DNA from: Sesamum alatum
Lineage: Eukaryota > Streptophyta > Magnoliopsida > Lamiales > Pedaliaceae
Length of the DNA stretch: 64,000 bases
NCBI GenBank assembly: GCA_034509735.1
Contig: JACGWO010000002.1
Coordinates: 21,561,636 to 21,625,635, forward strand
Reading direction: 5' to 3'
Part shown: piece by piece, positions 41,601 to 52,776 of the stretch
Layout: each line of letters starts with the position of its first letter
Numbering within the stretch: the stretch's first letter is position 1
Program-made: the position numbers and the translations under genes
The notes under the pieces: generated by a model
Database searches by the model: none
Told to the model about the DNA's origin: nothing
The model's input: only the letters and a program-made list of their open reading frames with translations

Positions 41601-41720
41601 TAGAGGTAACACGGTTAGACCGTATTGCTTCGCAAGAAAATATAAGCGGACTCACAATACCTTAGTCGGTATCGTAGATTACTCATACTCAGAGGATTCT
41701 GAACAAAGTGGGTAATTGAC
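38602..41720 (+). pseudogene. Decayed gag-pol of A2
   Basis: Collinear with A1 2634-5720: same MSKNPP start followed at once by stops, same broken knuckle (YCRKKGHWKGE near 39351), same triple-hairpin repeats (40960-41120). No frame exceeds 110 codons. The interior is a relic carried by a mobile non-autonomous element. Confidence 0.82.
40960..41120 (+). repeat. Three hairpin direct repeats (A2)
   Basis: All three stems are intact: TCAGTC/GACTGA (40968-40985), TCAGTC/GACTGA, and TTAGTC/GACTAA. This is the undamaged version of the A1 set. Confidence 0.72.
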
Positions 41721-41727
41721 TTATTGG

Positions 41728-41740
41728 TCAAGTGGGAGAT
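41728..41740 (+). other. Polypurine tract of A2
   Basis: TCAAGTGGGAGAT abutting the 3' LTR. Confidence 0.9.
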
Positions 41741-44055
41741 TGTTAGAATAGGTGACCAGAAAGTCAATGGTTTTGGCTGTTCTGAGAACCATTCGTCAAT
41801 CTGTGAACAAGTAATATTATGTTAATGAATGTAGTAAGGATTCATAGGCATGAGTTTGTTGTACTTACTGCTTGCATCGATACGATGTCACAACAAACGC
41901 CCACAGACTGAAATAACATTTCGGGAAATTGGAACTACGCTTGGAGGTAGGTTCATGAAATCAGTTTCACCGAATCAGTCTGAAATACTCCAAGTCAAAG
42001 GAATCTCGAGACAGGGCATCGAGAATCCATTTGAGACTTGCACTAAGCATCTGCTGTCGTGTTTCATCGACGGGTGACGAGGATCGTCTAAGCAGTGTTA
42101 GTGGGTCGGCCTGCTGGGGAGCGGCCGACTGAGGTGACTCGCGGGAATCGTCATATAGAAGCTACTCGGGCTTGGTCGGTATGACTCGTATTCCCGGTTC
42201 CGATAGTACGGGATTAGTCCTCGGACTTGAGGATCACGGCAGTCCCCTACATACTAAGGCTGTATCTTGGATCTGGTGAAATTTGACCGATTATATCACA
42301 TGGTCATCATAAGCCTCGTCCAGTGCAGTCGGAGTATGTAAGAACGGTGAATTCCAAGATAGGATCTGTCCCCTGTCAAAGGATATGACAGCAAGATCTC
42401 CTATGCGCTCGGAGATGGTTTAGACTCACAAAGTCTATGGCCATAGCACTTGATGTAGTGGGAAAGGATTTCCTACGTCGAGTTAAACCTATCTCGAGCA
42501 TTATGCATAGTTGCCTAGTCAACGATGGGAACCGACCCCTAGACTAAAGGCCGGGAGACAGGCGACAGTAGGACCGTACCCGTACGTATCGAGCGTTGGT
42601 AGGACCGCACCTGCGTATAACTCGGAGCCTAAATGTTCACACCATAAATTCACCTAGTCTCTAGTGCCATGGACCGTTGCTAGATGGCCACCCATGGTAA
42701 CGGACTACTTTAGTTATGAAATAATGAAAAGTAGGTCCAAGTCTAGCTGAAAGGTGAACCTAAAGAGTCACACCCGCTACACCAAATGAAAGGGAATTAA
42801 TTTGGAATTAATTCCGGGAGAAGGTTTAATTTAATGGAATTAAATTATACTTCTTGGAGATACAAGCCTCGATGTATTATTTGGAATAATCGGGCTTGAG
42901 TTCATAAATTAGATTTATGAATTTTACAAAGCATGGGCTTTCCTTTTAATTAGATTAAAAGGGTGAATTAATTAATTAATGGGCTTGGTATTAAATAGGA
43001 TTTAATATAAAGTCCATGGACTATTTAATTTGGAATTAAATAAAGTCCATTCCATTAATTAATTAATGGGCTTAGTATATTAAATAGGATTTAATATAAA
43101 GTCCATGGGACTATTTAATTTAGAATTAAATAATCCCATTCTATGGAATTAATTAATGGGCTTGGTATTAAATAGGATTTAATATAAAGTCCATGGACTA
43201 TTTAATTTGGAATTAAATAAAGTCCATTCCATTAATTAATGGGCTTAGTATATTAAATAGGATTTTAATATAAAGTCCATGGGAATATTTAATTTAGAAT
43301 TAAATAGGCCCATTCCATAAAGCCCATCAAAATGGATGGACAAGATTTGATCTAGAGAATGATGAGATGAAGGGCCATGATTAATTTGACTTAATCAAAG
43401 CCTAATTTGACTAGGATTTGACTAGGTCAAAATCCTAGTCAAAGTGTGTCTCTTTGGAAGAGTTTGAGAAGGAATAGGAATTCCATCTTCTATAAATACT
43501 TAAAAAACACACACTTACACCTAGTATTCTCTACAACTCTCATCTCTCATCTCTCTCAAATTCGTCCACCCTCTTTCTTCTCTCCAAGAAATATACTTTG
43601 TTCTTCTTGATTTTATTCAAGTTAAGAACGTAAGAGACGCCGGTTGCGTTAATTGATAGCGTGTACCGATGTCTCTTCTCCCCAATGATTTTCTTGCTAG
43701 CACAAGGGTTCGTTGCTTTCCGGTGCAGCGAGTGAGATGATTTAGAGGGTCTCTTCTTGAGATCTTGGTGCAAAACGGGGAACAATGCATGTAGCCGAAC
43801 GAAGACAAAACTACAACCGGGTAGGTTCTTTAATTATGGTTTTCGTTTCTAATTCTATGGCCTCCATGTTGTGTTTTATTGAACATGAGATACACCGAAC
43901 GCCCGGGAGAATCAAGGGCACACCCCTTGATTCGTTTATGTATATTATGCATAGTTTAAATTCCATTTAATTATGCTTTGTAATTTTTATTACGCACTAT
44001 TTCGCGCTTCCGCTATTCGCGTTAATCTCCCGGGACGATCCACCGATTTCTTTCA
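41741..44055 (+). repeat. 3' LTR of A2
   Basis: 2315 bp, nearly identical to the 5' LTR. Differences I can see include a T for C near 42596, a G for C near 42731, one fewer A near 43505 and a small cluster around 44000-44036. Confidence 0.97.
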
Positions 44056-44796
44056 TAAAGTCCCCGGTCGGTATGGGAACCGAACGGGCGGCGTGGGGCC
44101 AGGATGGCACACGTTGGGCAAGCAACGCGCCGAGAGGCTCCGTGTGATTGCGAGGATGCCCCGCGGGCTGCGGGAAGGCATAGGCAATACCTCTCGGGAG
44201 GAATGAGCAATCGAGGCGAAGCATTGGAAGACCTCGTGAGCTACTCGTGTCATGAGCTATTGGGTTCTATCCATGCACGACGGTCCGTTGGCTAAGATAC
44301 GCGGTCGCGGGGCGATGCCGCGCTGTGGGCAAATTATGAGGCCACGCCGAAAGGTAAGGAGGCATGTTGGGCATGCCGTGCGAGACTGGTGCGAGATGTT
44401 GGCATAAGAGTTGGGCCACAGATGGATGATGCTGCCCTACTCGGGCGAGGTATGCGAGACGAGCATGGCGAAGACATGCGCCGGTAATGCACCGAGTGAT
44501 GGTTGTGCGGGCGATGGGCGTTGTGGGCGTAAGTTAGCCCATAGTGCCGAGACGGGGCGAAGATGCTCCGAGCCATTACGAGAAGTATCGGCAGGGCCCG
44601 ACATTGTGGGCGAGATGCATGATGGCAAGCTAGCTAATTGGGGTCGGACATGAAGGCGCGCAAGGCGCGAGAGCCGCGACCCTCTGCGAACATGGGCATT
44701 CCGGATAGGCGAGTGCTTGGGCGCAAGGCGCCGCACAGGGATGCGTTCGGATGTCGAGCTAGTAAGCTGCGGGTTTCGAAGACACATGGTCGGGAG

Positions 44797-46515
44797 TGAA
44801 GGACAAGCGGATCCGCCCGGGAGCGCGAGCGGAAGCGAGAAAGGCGAGAAATTGCGTAAATTTAAATCAAATTCAAAATACGCGAATCCCAAGGGGTGTA
44901 CCCTTGGGTGCTCAACCGGGCATTCAATGTACGATGTGTAAATATTAAAACATATATTTAAACACATAGGGCATAGATATACAAATGAAATCAATCAAAG
45001 CGTAATAAACCGTTACCTTTGATTGTTTAGCATATGCTCCCGGCTACTAGCGTTGTTCCTTCTCCGGAATGCTCACGAAATCCAAACGTATGGATTCTCC
45101 AAAGGTGATCCACACCACACCGGAAGAATCAGTCCAACTTCTTCCTATTCCAAATTAGGAATTATTTCTCCTCTCGGGTATAATTTAACGGACCGGGTTT
45201 TATCGTAATCCAATTATGACGAACCCAATATTAAATCCAATTTAATGTCCACTTAAATTATTCCCGTTGATCTTTTAATCCAATTAAAAGATCTAACGTC
45301 TCAACATCTCAACCTTCCATATTTAATCGAAAATCCAATTTACCGATTAAATGAAAGCCCGATACAATATCGGCCCGTCCATCCAATGGACTTTCCCTAC
45401 AAGTAATCCAATTACTTATTTTATCCTTCGAGATTGACTCCAAGTCAATCTCTCAACCTCCTCGGTGATTTGTGTGTGACCCTTTAGGTTCACCCTCAGC
45501 TAGACTTGGGCCCGTGTCCCACAAGGGCCCGTTACCATGGGTGGCCGTCTAGCAACGGTCCATGGCACTAGAGACTAGGTGAATTGGCGTGAACATTTAG
45601 GTGCCGATTCCGTACGGGTACGATCCTTCCGTCTACCGTCTCCCGGCCTTAGTCTAGGGTATGGAATTGGGCGTCGGTTTCCATCCTTGACTAGGCATCT
45701 ATGCTTAATACTCGAGACCACGTATGCTTCATTGCGTCGACACAGGAAACCATTCCCTGTTCGACCAACCACTGTGGCCACAGCTTCAAACAGCATAAAC
45801 GTGTCTCCGAGTGCATAGGAGATACCTCTGTCCCATACTGACAGGGGACGGATCCTCTTCTTGGAATCCACCGTCCTCGCTACACATTCTGACTGCACTG
45901 GACAAGGCTTATAATGATCATCTTACAGAATGATCACCTCTCGCCAGATCCAAGATACAGCCGTCCTGTGCACGCGACTGCCATGATCCCTCAAGTCTGA
46001 GGATTACTCCCGTACTATCGGAACCGGGGAAAACCAATCATACCGACCAAGCCTCCAAGGCTTCCATATGATGATCCCCGCGAGTCAGTCCAGTCGGCTC
46101 GACCCCAGTCGACCAACCCATCAAGATCGTGTAGGCGTCCCACGCCTGTCGCCGATGAAACACGGCACTGATCCAATGAACACGACTCTTGACGCAAGTC
46201 TCAATACGACTCTCGATGCCCTGTCTCGAGGTCCTCGACTTGGAACGTTTCAGACCCAACTCTTAATCAGTTGGTTTCATGACCACCATCCAATGCGTGG
46301 CCCAACTGCATGAGTTGTTATCCATGGTCTGTGGGCTTTGTTGTGATATAAGTTAAACGTCGTTTTAACAAATGTAAAGTGAGCACAACAATGTAGGTAC
46401 CAATAGTGACGAACACTCACTTTATTCATCACATCATAATATTACATTCACATCAAGTTGTCGGATAGGTTACAAATTGCCAAACCTATTGGCTTTCTGG
46501 TCACCTATTCCAACA
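44797..46515 (-). repeat. 3' LTR of B3
   Basis: Reverse complement of family B LTR from TGAAGGACAAGCGG to CCTATTCCAACA. About 510 bp are missing at about 45130 compared with the LTR at 54597. The remainder holds the perfect GAGATTGACT/AGTCAATCTC hairpin (45430-45452). Confidence 0.93.
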
Positions 46516-46539
46516 ATCTCCCACTTGACCTAAAGCCAA

Positions 46540-47128
46540 TCACCCATTGACCTCAAACCTCTTATTCAGATGGTGAGTATGGGCAACTTGCGACATGGGC
46601 TTAGCAAGTGGATCTGCTATGTTTTCTGCGGAGCTGACTCGGTCCAACCGAACGTCACTCCTGCTATCCATCTCTCTAAGAGATGGTAGCGTCTAAGAAT
46701 ATGCTTGGATCGTGATGAGATCTCGGTTCCTTTGCTAGCGCTATCGCCCCGTTGTTATCATAAAAGATAATTAAAGGCTTAGCAATGCTAGGTATTACAT
46801 CCAACCCTTGGATGTAGCTCATCAACCAAACCACTCCTTAGCAGCTTCCAAAGCCGCTATGTATTCAAAACTCTATGGTGGAGTCCGCCGTGGTAGCCTA
46901 CTTGGAACCCTTCCAAGTAACCACGCCACCATTAAGTCTGAATACAAAACCATACTGAGACTTGGCATCATCGTCATTCGACTGGAAGCTAGCGTCGCTA
47001 TAGCCTTCCAGTATCAACCCTCCACCGCCGTAGATCAAGAACATGTCCTTAGTCCTTTTCAGGTACTTTTGGATAGTCTTGACTGCACTCCAGTGATATC
47101 GGCTAGTTACGCTCAAAGCGAACAACAT
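46540..47128 (-). pseudogene. B3 RNase H
   Basis: The first part (46898-47128) reads ALSVTSRYHWSAVKTIQKYL through EGYSDASFQSNDDDAKSQYG to the family-wide amber after GSK (46898-46900). The rest, down to the SKHILRRYH-like end, is out of frame. The QSCAGEA codons are missing, as in B1. Confidence 0.82.
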
Positions 47129-47201
47129 ACTGTATGCTGCCTACGGCTGAAGCATAGGGGATGTCCAACATCCTTTTAAGCTCCTCTTCAGTCTTAGGAG
47201 A

Positions 47202-47792
47202 CTACTTCTTGGATATCTTAATTCCATGCCTCATAGGAAGGAATCCTCGTTTTGAGTTCTCCATCTTGAATCTCTTCAAGACTTTCTCAATGTACGAGGA
47301 CTGGGTCATTCCTAACATCCTTCTAGATCTATCCGTGTAGATCTTGATGCCAAGGATGTAGGATGCCTCGCCCATATCCTTCATGGAGAATTGCATTGAC
47401 AGCCAAGCTTTAGTGGTACCCAACATCTTAGCATCATTCCCAATGAGCAAGATGTCATCCACGTAAAGCACAAGGATCGGACTCGTTCTTGATAAAATCA
47501 TATCCCCGTATGACTTCATCAAAACGTATGTTCCAGCTTCGGGTTTAACCCTTTTTGGTGGATCTGCTAGGGTCCAAACCTTGTTTGTACCCATCGAGTC
47601 CATCTCGGATTTCATGGCCTCAAGCCACTTGTCCGAATCGATGTCCGACATCGCTTCTCCGTACGTCTTTGGATCATTATCCAACTGACCGGTCAGGCCC
47701 AGAAATCCATACCTATCAGGTGCATGGGATACTCTGGCCGACCTACGAAGGACTGGAACAATATCAGTGGGAACCACTGGCTCAGATGTCAC
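47202..47792 (-). pseudogene. B3 linker and truncated RT
   Basis: Linker SARVSHAPDRYGFLGLTG, RT entry SDKWLEAMKSEMDSM, then the family deletion at VKPEAG (about 47540). RT resumes as VLYVDDILLIGNDAKMLG because a second small loss restores a frame. MDVKTAFLNG is absent, so RT is dead. It ends at a TAG in place of the Gln of SKKQSP. Confidence 0.85.
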
Positions 47793-47915
47793 TGCCGCCT
47801 CATGGGTGCCTCACTTGATTCCTCAAGGAGCACCTCATCGCGTCGACAATCCGATGGAAAACCTTTTTCCAAGAACACTGCGTTTCGCGAGACAAAAAAC
47901 TTTTGCTCGGAGGGA

Positions 47916-48137
47916 TCATAGAAATAATACCCCCGCAGTTTCTTTCGGATAGCCGATAAACCTGCATAAACTAGACCTCGAGTCCAGTTTATCTCCCACT
48001 AATCTCTTGACATATGTGGGGCAACCCCACACTTTCAAGTATTTGTAGGAGGTAGGCTTGCCATGCCATATCTCATATGGCGTCTGGGATACCCTTTTAG
48101 ATGGCGCCAAGTTCAAAAATTTTCGCCGCCGTCTCAA
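47916..48137 (-). pseudogene. B3 integrase C-terminus
   Basis: NLAPSKRVSQTPYEIWHGKP, SYKYLKVWGCPTYVKR, LCRFIGYPKETAG, then a frameshift caused by an extra C near 47932. Confidence 0.82.
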
Positions 48138-48147
48138 GAGCGTATCC

Positions 48148-48810
48148 CTAGAAGGAAAGGGGTAGTTCGGTAAAACTCATCATGGATCGGACCATGTCCA
48201 ACAAGGTCCGATTCCTCCTTTCAGACACACTGTTAAGCTGCGGTGTTCCAGGAGGGGTCCACTGAGAGAGAATCCCATTCTCTTTTAGATAATCAGTAAA
48301 CTCACCACTCAAATACTCTCCACCTCGGTCCGACCGAAGGGCTTTGATCTTTCGACCGGTTTGGTTCTCTACTTCAAGTCTGTATTCCTTAAACCTTCCA
48401 AAGGCTTCAGACTTGTACCTCATCAGGTAAACATAACCATACCGTGAGTGATCATCGGTAAAGGTTATGAAGTACGAGTACCCACCTCTAGCCTGAGTAT
48501 TTAGTGGACCACAGACATCTGTATGGATCAAATCCAACAGACCACTGGCTAGCGTACTTTGTCCAACAAAGGGTTTCTTGGTCATCTTTCCCTTTAGACA
48601 GGATTCGCAGGTCGGTAGGTTGTCCAAATCGTCTATTTCTAGACTCTTTGAGTCCACCAACCTTCTTATCCTATCTTTAGAGATATGACCTAACCTCGCA
48701 TGCCATATCTGTGCGTTATTATGATCATCACGTTTTCGTTTGTGTTCTGCAGTCATAATCCAATTAGACTGTTGAAGTATGTACAGACCGTTGACCAATG
48801 TACCAAGCAA
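48148..48810 (-). pseudogene. B3 integrase, zinc domain and DDE core up to shared amber
   Basis: 220 codons. HHCC domain HARLGHISKDR with CESCLKGKMTKKPF. The D,D,E triad is visible: LIHTDVCGPLNTQARGG, LRSDRGGEYLS and VSERRNRTLLDM (Asn before VSE changed to Ser). The frame stops at TAG (48148-48150) where E1 has Trp in SFWGYA. B1 and B5 have the same amber. Confidence 0.88.
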
Positions 48811-48846
48811 ATGAGAAATACCATTTTTGATAATGAAAAAACTGTT

Positions 48847-49212
48847 TTAATTGATGGTAAATTCATATCCCTCCTTATCAAGGACCGGGATGGAAACAAT
48901 GTTTTTAATCATGCTAGGTACATAGAAACAGTCGTTCAGGACAATCCTAACATGACTACTAATGACTAACTCTAGTGATCCTACGGCCTCCGCAGCAACG
49001 GCCTTGCCATCGCCTAGCCTTAGGATCATCTCATCTTTGGTTAGCCTTCTGCTTCTTTGCAGTGCCTGCAAATCATTGCAGATGTGAGCACCACACCCGG
49101 TATCCAATACCCATGAAGCAGAATTAGTAATCATATTAACTTCAACCACAAACACACCTGGGTTGGAGAGATGTTGTGGGCACTCCTCTTCCAATGCCCT
49201 TTCCCTTGGCAA
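48847..49212 (-). pseudogene. B3 protease
   Basis: Carries WVLDTGCGAHICNDLQALQR and the C-terminal half including FYVPSMIKNIVSIPVLD. It is separated from Gag by a frameshift within the knuckle (GHWKR) and from integrase by an A insertion near 48846. Confidence 0.84.
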
Positions 49213-49493
49213 TGCATGCAGACATCATTTGCCTTGGACCGCTGAGAACCACGGGCCTTCCCTTTCCCTTTGCTCAGTCCAACCGGAGCAACAGGGACGC
49301 CCGGAGCGTGAGCAGAGGCCACAACTGTCTTCCCTTTGCCCTTCTTCCTCTTCCAGCGTCCGACCCTCTGGCCATTCGCCTTGGAGGTCAAAGCCTCTCC
49401 TATCAATACCGCCGGCACCGACTTGTGGGTCGTTGCCTCGTATTGGACCAGCATGTTGATCAACTCATTAATAGACTTCTCAAGTCCGTTCAT
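49131..49493 (-). pseudogene. B3 gag C-terminus and nucleocapsid
   Basis: MNGLEKSINELINMLVQYEA, then a Lys/Gly-rich stretch and CMHCQGKGHWKR, where the knuckle loses its last Cys by frameshift. Confidence 0.84.
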
Positions 49494-49501
49494 GTTGTAG
49501 T

Positions 49502-50017
49502 TTACAACAACGGGGCATAGGATGGAGGAAGCGACTGGAGGATTACGTCAATGTACGTGTCATTGTTCAGCCCAGCTTTAAGGTCCTCGAGTTTCTCCAC
49601 TAGGGAGTGCATCTTGACCCCATGACTCTGTACAGACGCTCCTTCAGCGAGGTTGGTGCAAAAGAATACTTTTGTGGCAGCATATCTAATATGCCTATCC
49701 AGAACCGCATAAACCTCATTCATGCGGAGCATTATGGCGGAGACGTTGTCCAGCCTCTCATACTGCTTCTGGATGTCGTTAGACATCGAAGCCAGTATGA
49801 TACTGCGTACTTTCCGGTTGTCCTCATGCCATTTCTCGAACGTCAAACGTTCTTCAGGCGTGGGCCCCTTCGGTAAGTTGCTCGGTGGCGGCTCGTCCAA
49901 GACGTAGCCTTGGTTCTCGAAACCGAGGACAATCCTCAGGTTTCTCAGCCAGTCCGAGTAGTTCGTTCCGTTGAATTTGTTAGTCTCAAGAATCATGGTT
50001 AACGGGTTCTTAGACAT
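49502..50017 (-). pseudogene. gag: B3 gag N-terminal part
   Basis: 171 codons, MSKNPLTMILETNKFNGTN, SDWLRNLRIVLGFENQGYVL, through LQSLPPSYA, where a one-base change of register ends the frame. The best-preserved family B Gag N-terminus. Confidence 0.86.
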
Positions 50018-51863
50018 ATGTACATTAATGAAAATGTAAAGCAGAAATTAGCAGATGATGGTAATATTATTGTTCAAGTTGAAGACTTGGTCTTTTAGTC
50101 TTCAACCCTCCCACTATTTATACGAAAGTCCGCCACTCTCAAGCGGCGTTTCGGGAAATCATTTCCTAGTGGGCTTGGGATCCACAAGCGTAATCTCCAT
50201 GCCCCGGTTTTACGATTCACATGAAGAAGACCTTGTGGGAGATATCCAATATCATTCTCATCCAATGAGATTCCCAAGATATTTTTTCCTCACCTATTCA
50301 CATGGTCCCGAGGACTCCAAGCGAACCATGTTACTCAGTGTTGGGCCCGACCCATCAACCAAATCATGCCTCAAACTGTCGCCCCCCACGACTCGTGAGA
50401 CAGGAAAACAGCGAGCGCAGTCTTTTTGTTCACAACAATAGTGCAGCTTTCCCCTATTCCAAGTGTGCCACGACTCGTGAGACCACACTTGGGTAGTGGT
50501 AGCTTCCTCACCACATTGCTGTGGATGGAAGGCTCGAACAGACCAAAATACCATTTTGATCCAAGTCCGTTCTGGGCCTAATATTTAATTTGGTCCAACC
50601 TAATGAGAGTTTAAGTGTGACCGAGACCTCATCACATTATGGTGTTTTAGCATGCATAAATATCCAATATTTAAAGCGATAAATAAAAAAACGCCGCATG
50701 CATAAAACATAGCATACCCCTGTTAGGATGATCACAAGCCCAACCTATGCGACCCACTGAGCCCGCAGTGAGTCTATGGTCTGTCTAGGGTGGTCCTAAA
50801 TTATTACAATAATAATAAACCCATTGTCATTCCAATGGGCCTTGAAGTGCTTCTTGTTTCACGCCTTGATGCTCCTCCTTGGGGTCTCCGACTCCAATTG
50901 CTTGTTAAAATTAAAACCTCACCAATCCTATCTACTCTCATTACAACTGAAAGTAATACATCGGTAATAAAGAAAACAAGCCTTAACATCATGAGGCTGA
51001 AAATACGGGAGATGATAGTCCCAAAAACAAGAGGCACGCAGGCCCCACCCAACAGAAAATATATGATCATACATTCATCCATACATAAGGTCTAGGGCTC
51101 TTGTGATCATCCCATGTTGATTCCATCAACTCACATATAACATAATTATTCCAAATAATCATGCAATAAAACCAATGGATATTCCAAATATCCAAGTGAT
51201 GTCCAACATCACAAAAGCATAAACATATAAATAATATGCAAAATTCAAATTTTTAAATTTAATGGACATTTTACACAATGCATTCAATGCATGTATTGAT
51301 CCCAAATTAATTAAGCAAAATTAATCCAAGGAATAATCCAATTATTCCAAAATCAAAAATGCAAAATTAATATATTTTCAGAATATTGTGCAGAAAATAC
51401 AGAAAATTAAATTTTCCAGAAAAAGTCGAAAAACGGCACAAAACGGCCCAGCCGTTGTGCTGGCCGGCCGCCCGCGCGCACAGGGCAGCACGCGCGCGCG
51501 CTATGCCGCGCGCTGGCCCTCGGCCAGCAGCGGCCGGCTGCGCACAGCGCGCGCGCGCTGGCTGAAGCCCAGCGCGCGCAGGCGCCCGCCTGCGCGCGGC
51601 CACTGCTGGCCCGACCAAATTTTTTGTTTTTTTTTTTGGGCTTTTCAAAACTGTTTCAGCACACTAACATTAATATTATTCTGAAATAAGCATGCAATTT
51701 TAGATCCAATCTAACAAAATTAAGCATGCCAAAAGTCCATTAAATCCAAACAATTGAATCATCATATTATTCATATATTTATGTAATCTAACATGCCAAT
51801 AAAGCCATTAAAAGCAAGTAGATCATGCTAAACACATAGATCTATGCCCCTTACATCGAACCG
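50018..51863 (-). other. B3 leader: small hairpins, twin hairpins, structured domain, CpG island
   Basis: In minus-strand order from the primer-binding site: CpG island (51450-51612), hairpins GTGATGT/ACATCAC and GGATATT/AATATCC (about 51179-51212), structured domain bounded by arms at 51095-51112 and 50726-50741 with inner hairpin 50751-50774, twin CTCACGAGTCGTGG hairpins (50468-50481, 50386-50399), and the TCTCAT/ATGAGA plus GATAT/ATATC pair (50241-50270). No coding potential. Confidence 0.75.
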
Positions 51864-51876
51864 GGCTCTGATACCA
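51864..51876 (-). other. Primer-binding site of B3
   Basis: GGCTCTGATACCA on the plus strand, i.e. TGGTATCAGAGCC on the minus strand, 2 nt from the LTR. Confidence 0.92.
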
Positions 51877-51878
51877 CT

Positions 51879-52046
51879 TGAAGGACAAGCGGATCCGCCC
51901 GGGAGCGCGAGCGGAAGCGAGAAAGGCGAGAAAAGTGCGTAAATTTAAATTAAATTCAAAATACGCGAATCCCAAGGGGTGTACCCTTGGGTGCTCAACC
52001 GGGCGTTCGATGTAGGATGTGTAAATATTAAAACATATATTTAAAC
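51879..52046 (-). repeat. 5' LTR of B3, first ~165 bp only
   Basis: Starts TGAAGGACAAGCGG and follows the family B LTR end with its R/U5 hairpin, up to TTTAAACACA. There it switches to family E LTR in the plus orientation. Confidence 0.9.
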
Positions 52047-52581
52047 ACACACACAACACACACTCTCCCCTCTCCTATCTCTCGTCCGCCCTCTCTCTCT
52101 TTCTCTAGCAAGAAAATATAATTTTTTGGTTCTTTTTGTTCTTGGAACATTAGAACTTAGACGAATCAATACCGTTAATTGATAACGTGTTGTTGATTCA
52201 TCCACTCCAAAATTATACACTTGTGCGTTGCTAGCACGACGTGCAAGATACGTGGGTGGATCGTGTGTCACAATTTGGAGGATCTCAAGAACGAGGTCTT
52301 GGTGCAAAACGGGGAACAATGCGAGTAGCAGTTGAAGACGAAAACGACAACGGGTAGGTCTCGTTTAAGATTTTCGTTTCTCTTTATTGTTAACTCTATG
52401 GCCTCCATGATTTATTTATTTGTTTTATGATCATGAGATACACCGAACGCCCGGGAACCTCAAGGGCACACCCCTTGAGCGTATTCTTTAAATTAAAATC
52501 ATGCCTTTTATTTTGTAAATTTATTTTTACCGCGCTTCCGCATTCGCGCAATTCTCGGGACGATCCACCGGATTTCTTTCA
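52043..52581 (+). repeat. Family E LTR fragment (3' part) between B3 and B4
   Basis: Matches E1 LTR from the CACACA tract to the exact LTR end CTTTCA at 52581. The left join shares AAACACAC between the B and E sequences. Immediately right, the sequence is family B gag (minus). It fits a truncated E insertion into B4 gag whose left side was deleted into the B3 LTR. A chimeric assembly join is also possible. Confidence 0.85.
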
Positions 52582-52776
52582 CTCATGCCATTTCTCGAAC
52601 GTCAAATGTTCTTCAGGCGTGGACCCCTCCGGTAAGTCGCTCGGTGGTGGCTCGTCCAAGATGTAGCCTTGGTTCTCGAAACCGAGGACAATCCTCAGGT
52701 TTCTCAGCCAGTCCGAGTAGTTCGTTCCGTTGAATTTGTTAGTCTCAAGAATCATGGTTAACGGGTTCTTAGACAT
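52579..52776 (-). pseudogene. B4 gag N-terminal stub
   Basis: 65 codons, MSKNPLTMILETNKFNGTN to HLTFEKWHE, then read-through into the E LTR end. It is truncated by the rearrangement at 52581. Confidence 0.85.

Larger units (their letters stand above)
33891..44055 (+). mobile_element. Complete LTR retrotransposon A2 (family A), coding-dead but young
   Basis: 10,165 bp. 5' LTR 33891-36206, primer-binding site 36208-36220, leader to about 38600, decayed gag-pol to 41727, polypurine tract 41728-41740, 3' LTR 41741-44055. Target duplication TAAAG at 33886-33890 and 44056-44060. By eye the LTRs differ at only about eight to ten sites, so insertion is recent. The interior encodes no protein of use and shares its breaks with A1. 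It must have moved with proteins supplied by another element. Confidence 0.97.
33542..44784. mobile_element. Solo LTR of a different element, split by A2
   Basis: Two GC-rich pieces, 33542-33890 and 44061-44784 (about 1073 bp without A2), join across the A2 target duplication TAAAG. The ends are TGTC and GACA, and CATGG flanks both sides (33537-33541 and 44785-44789), which fits a solo LTR with a 5-bp duplication. Nothing similar occurs elsewhere in the window. Against this, sequence right of the second CATGG (7 bp, then B3) is not the expected continuation of the E2 leader, so a later deletion must be assumed. Open frames inside show no known domain. A Ty3/gypsy source is possible but unproven. 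Confidence 0.55.
46516..51878 (-). mobile_element. Copia-type element B3 (family B) interior
   Basis: Minus strand. Polypurine tract 46516-46528, gag-pol pseudogene 46540-50017, leader 50018-51863, primer-binding site 51864-51876. It is the least broken family B interior, but keeps all lesions common to the family. The 5' LTR starts at 51879 and is cut off after about 165 bp by an E-type LTR fragment. Confidence 0.93.

Noticed and set aside
44061..44784. Open frames of 60-80 codons in the GC-rich segment as a host gene
   Set aside because: Frames on both strands overlap, none shows a recognised domain, and the segment has solo-LTR ends with a flanking duplication.
44790..44796. Seven bases between the solo-LTR duplication and B3 as a target duplication of B3
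   Set aside because: The matching right-hand flank of the B array is not in the window, so it cannot be tested.
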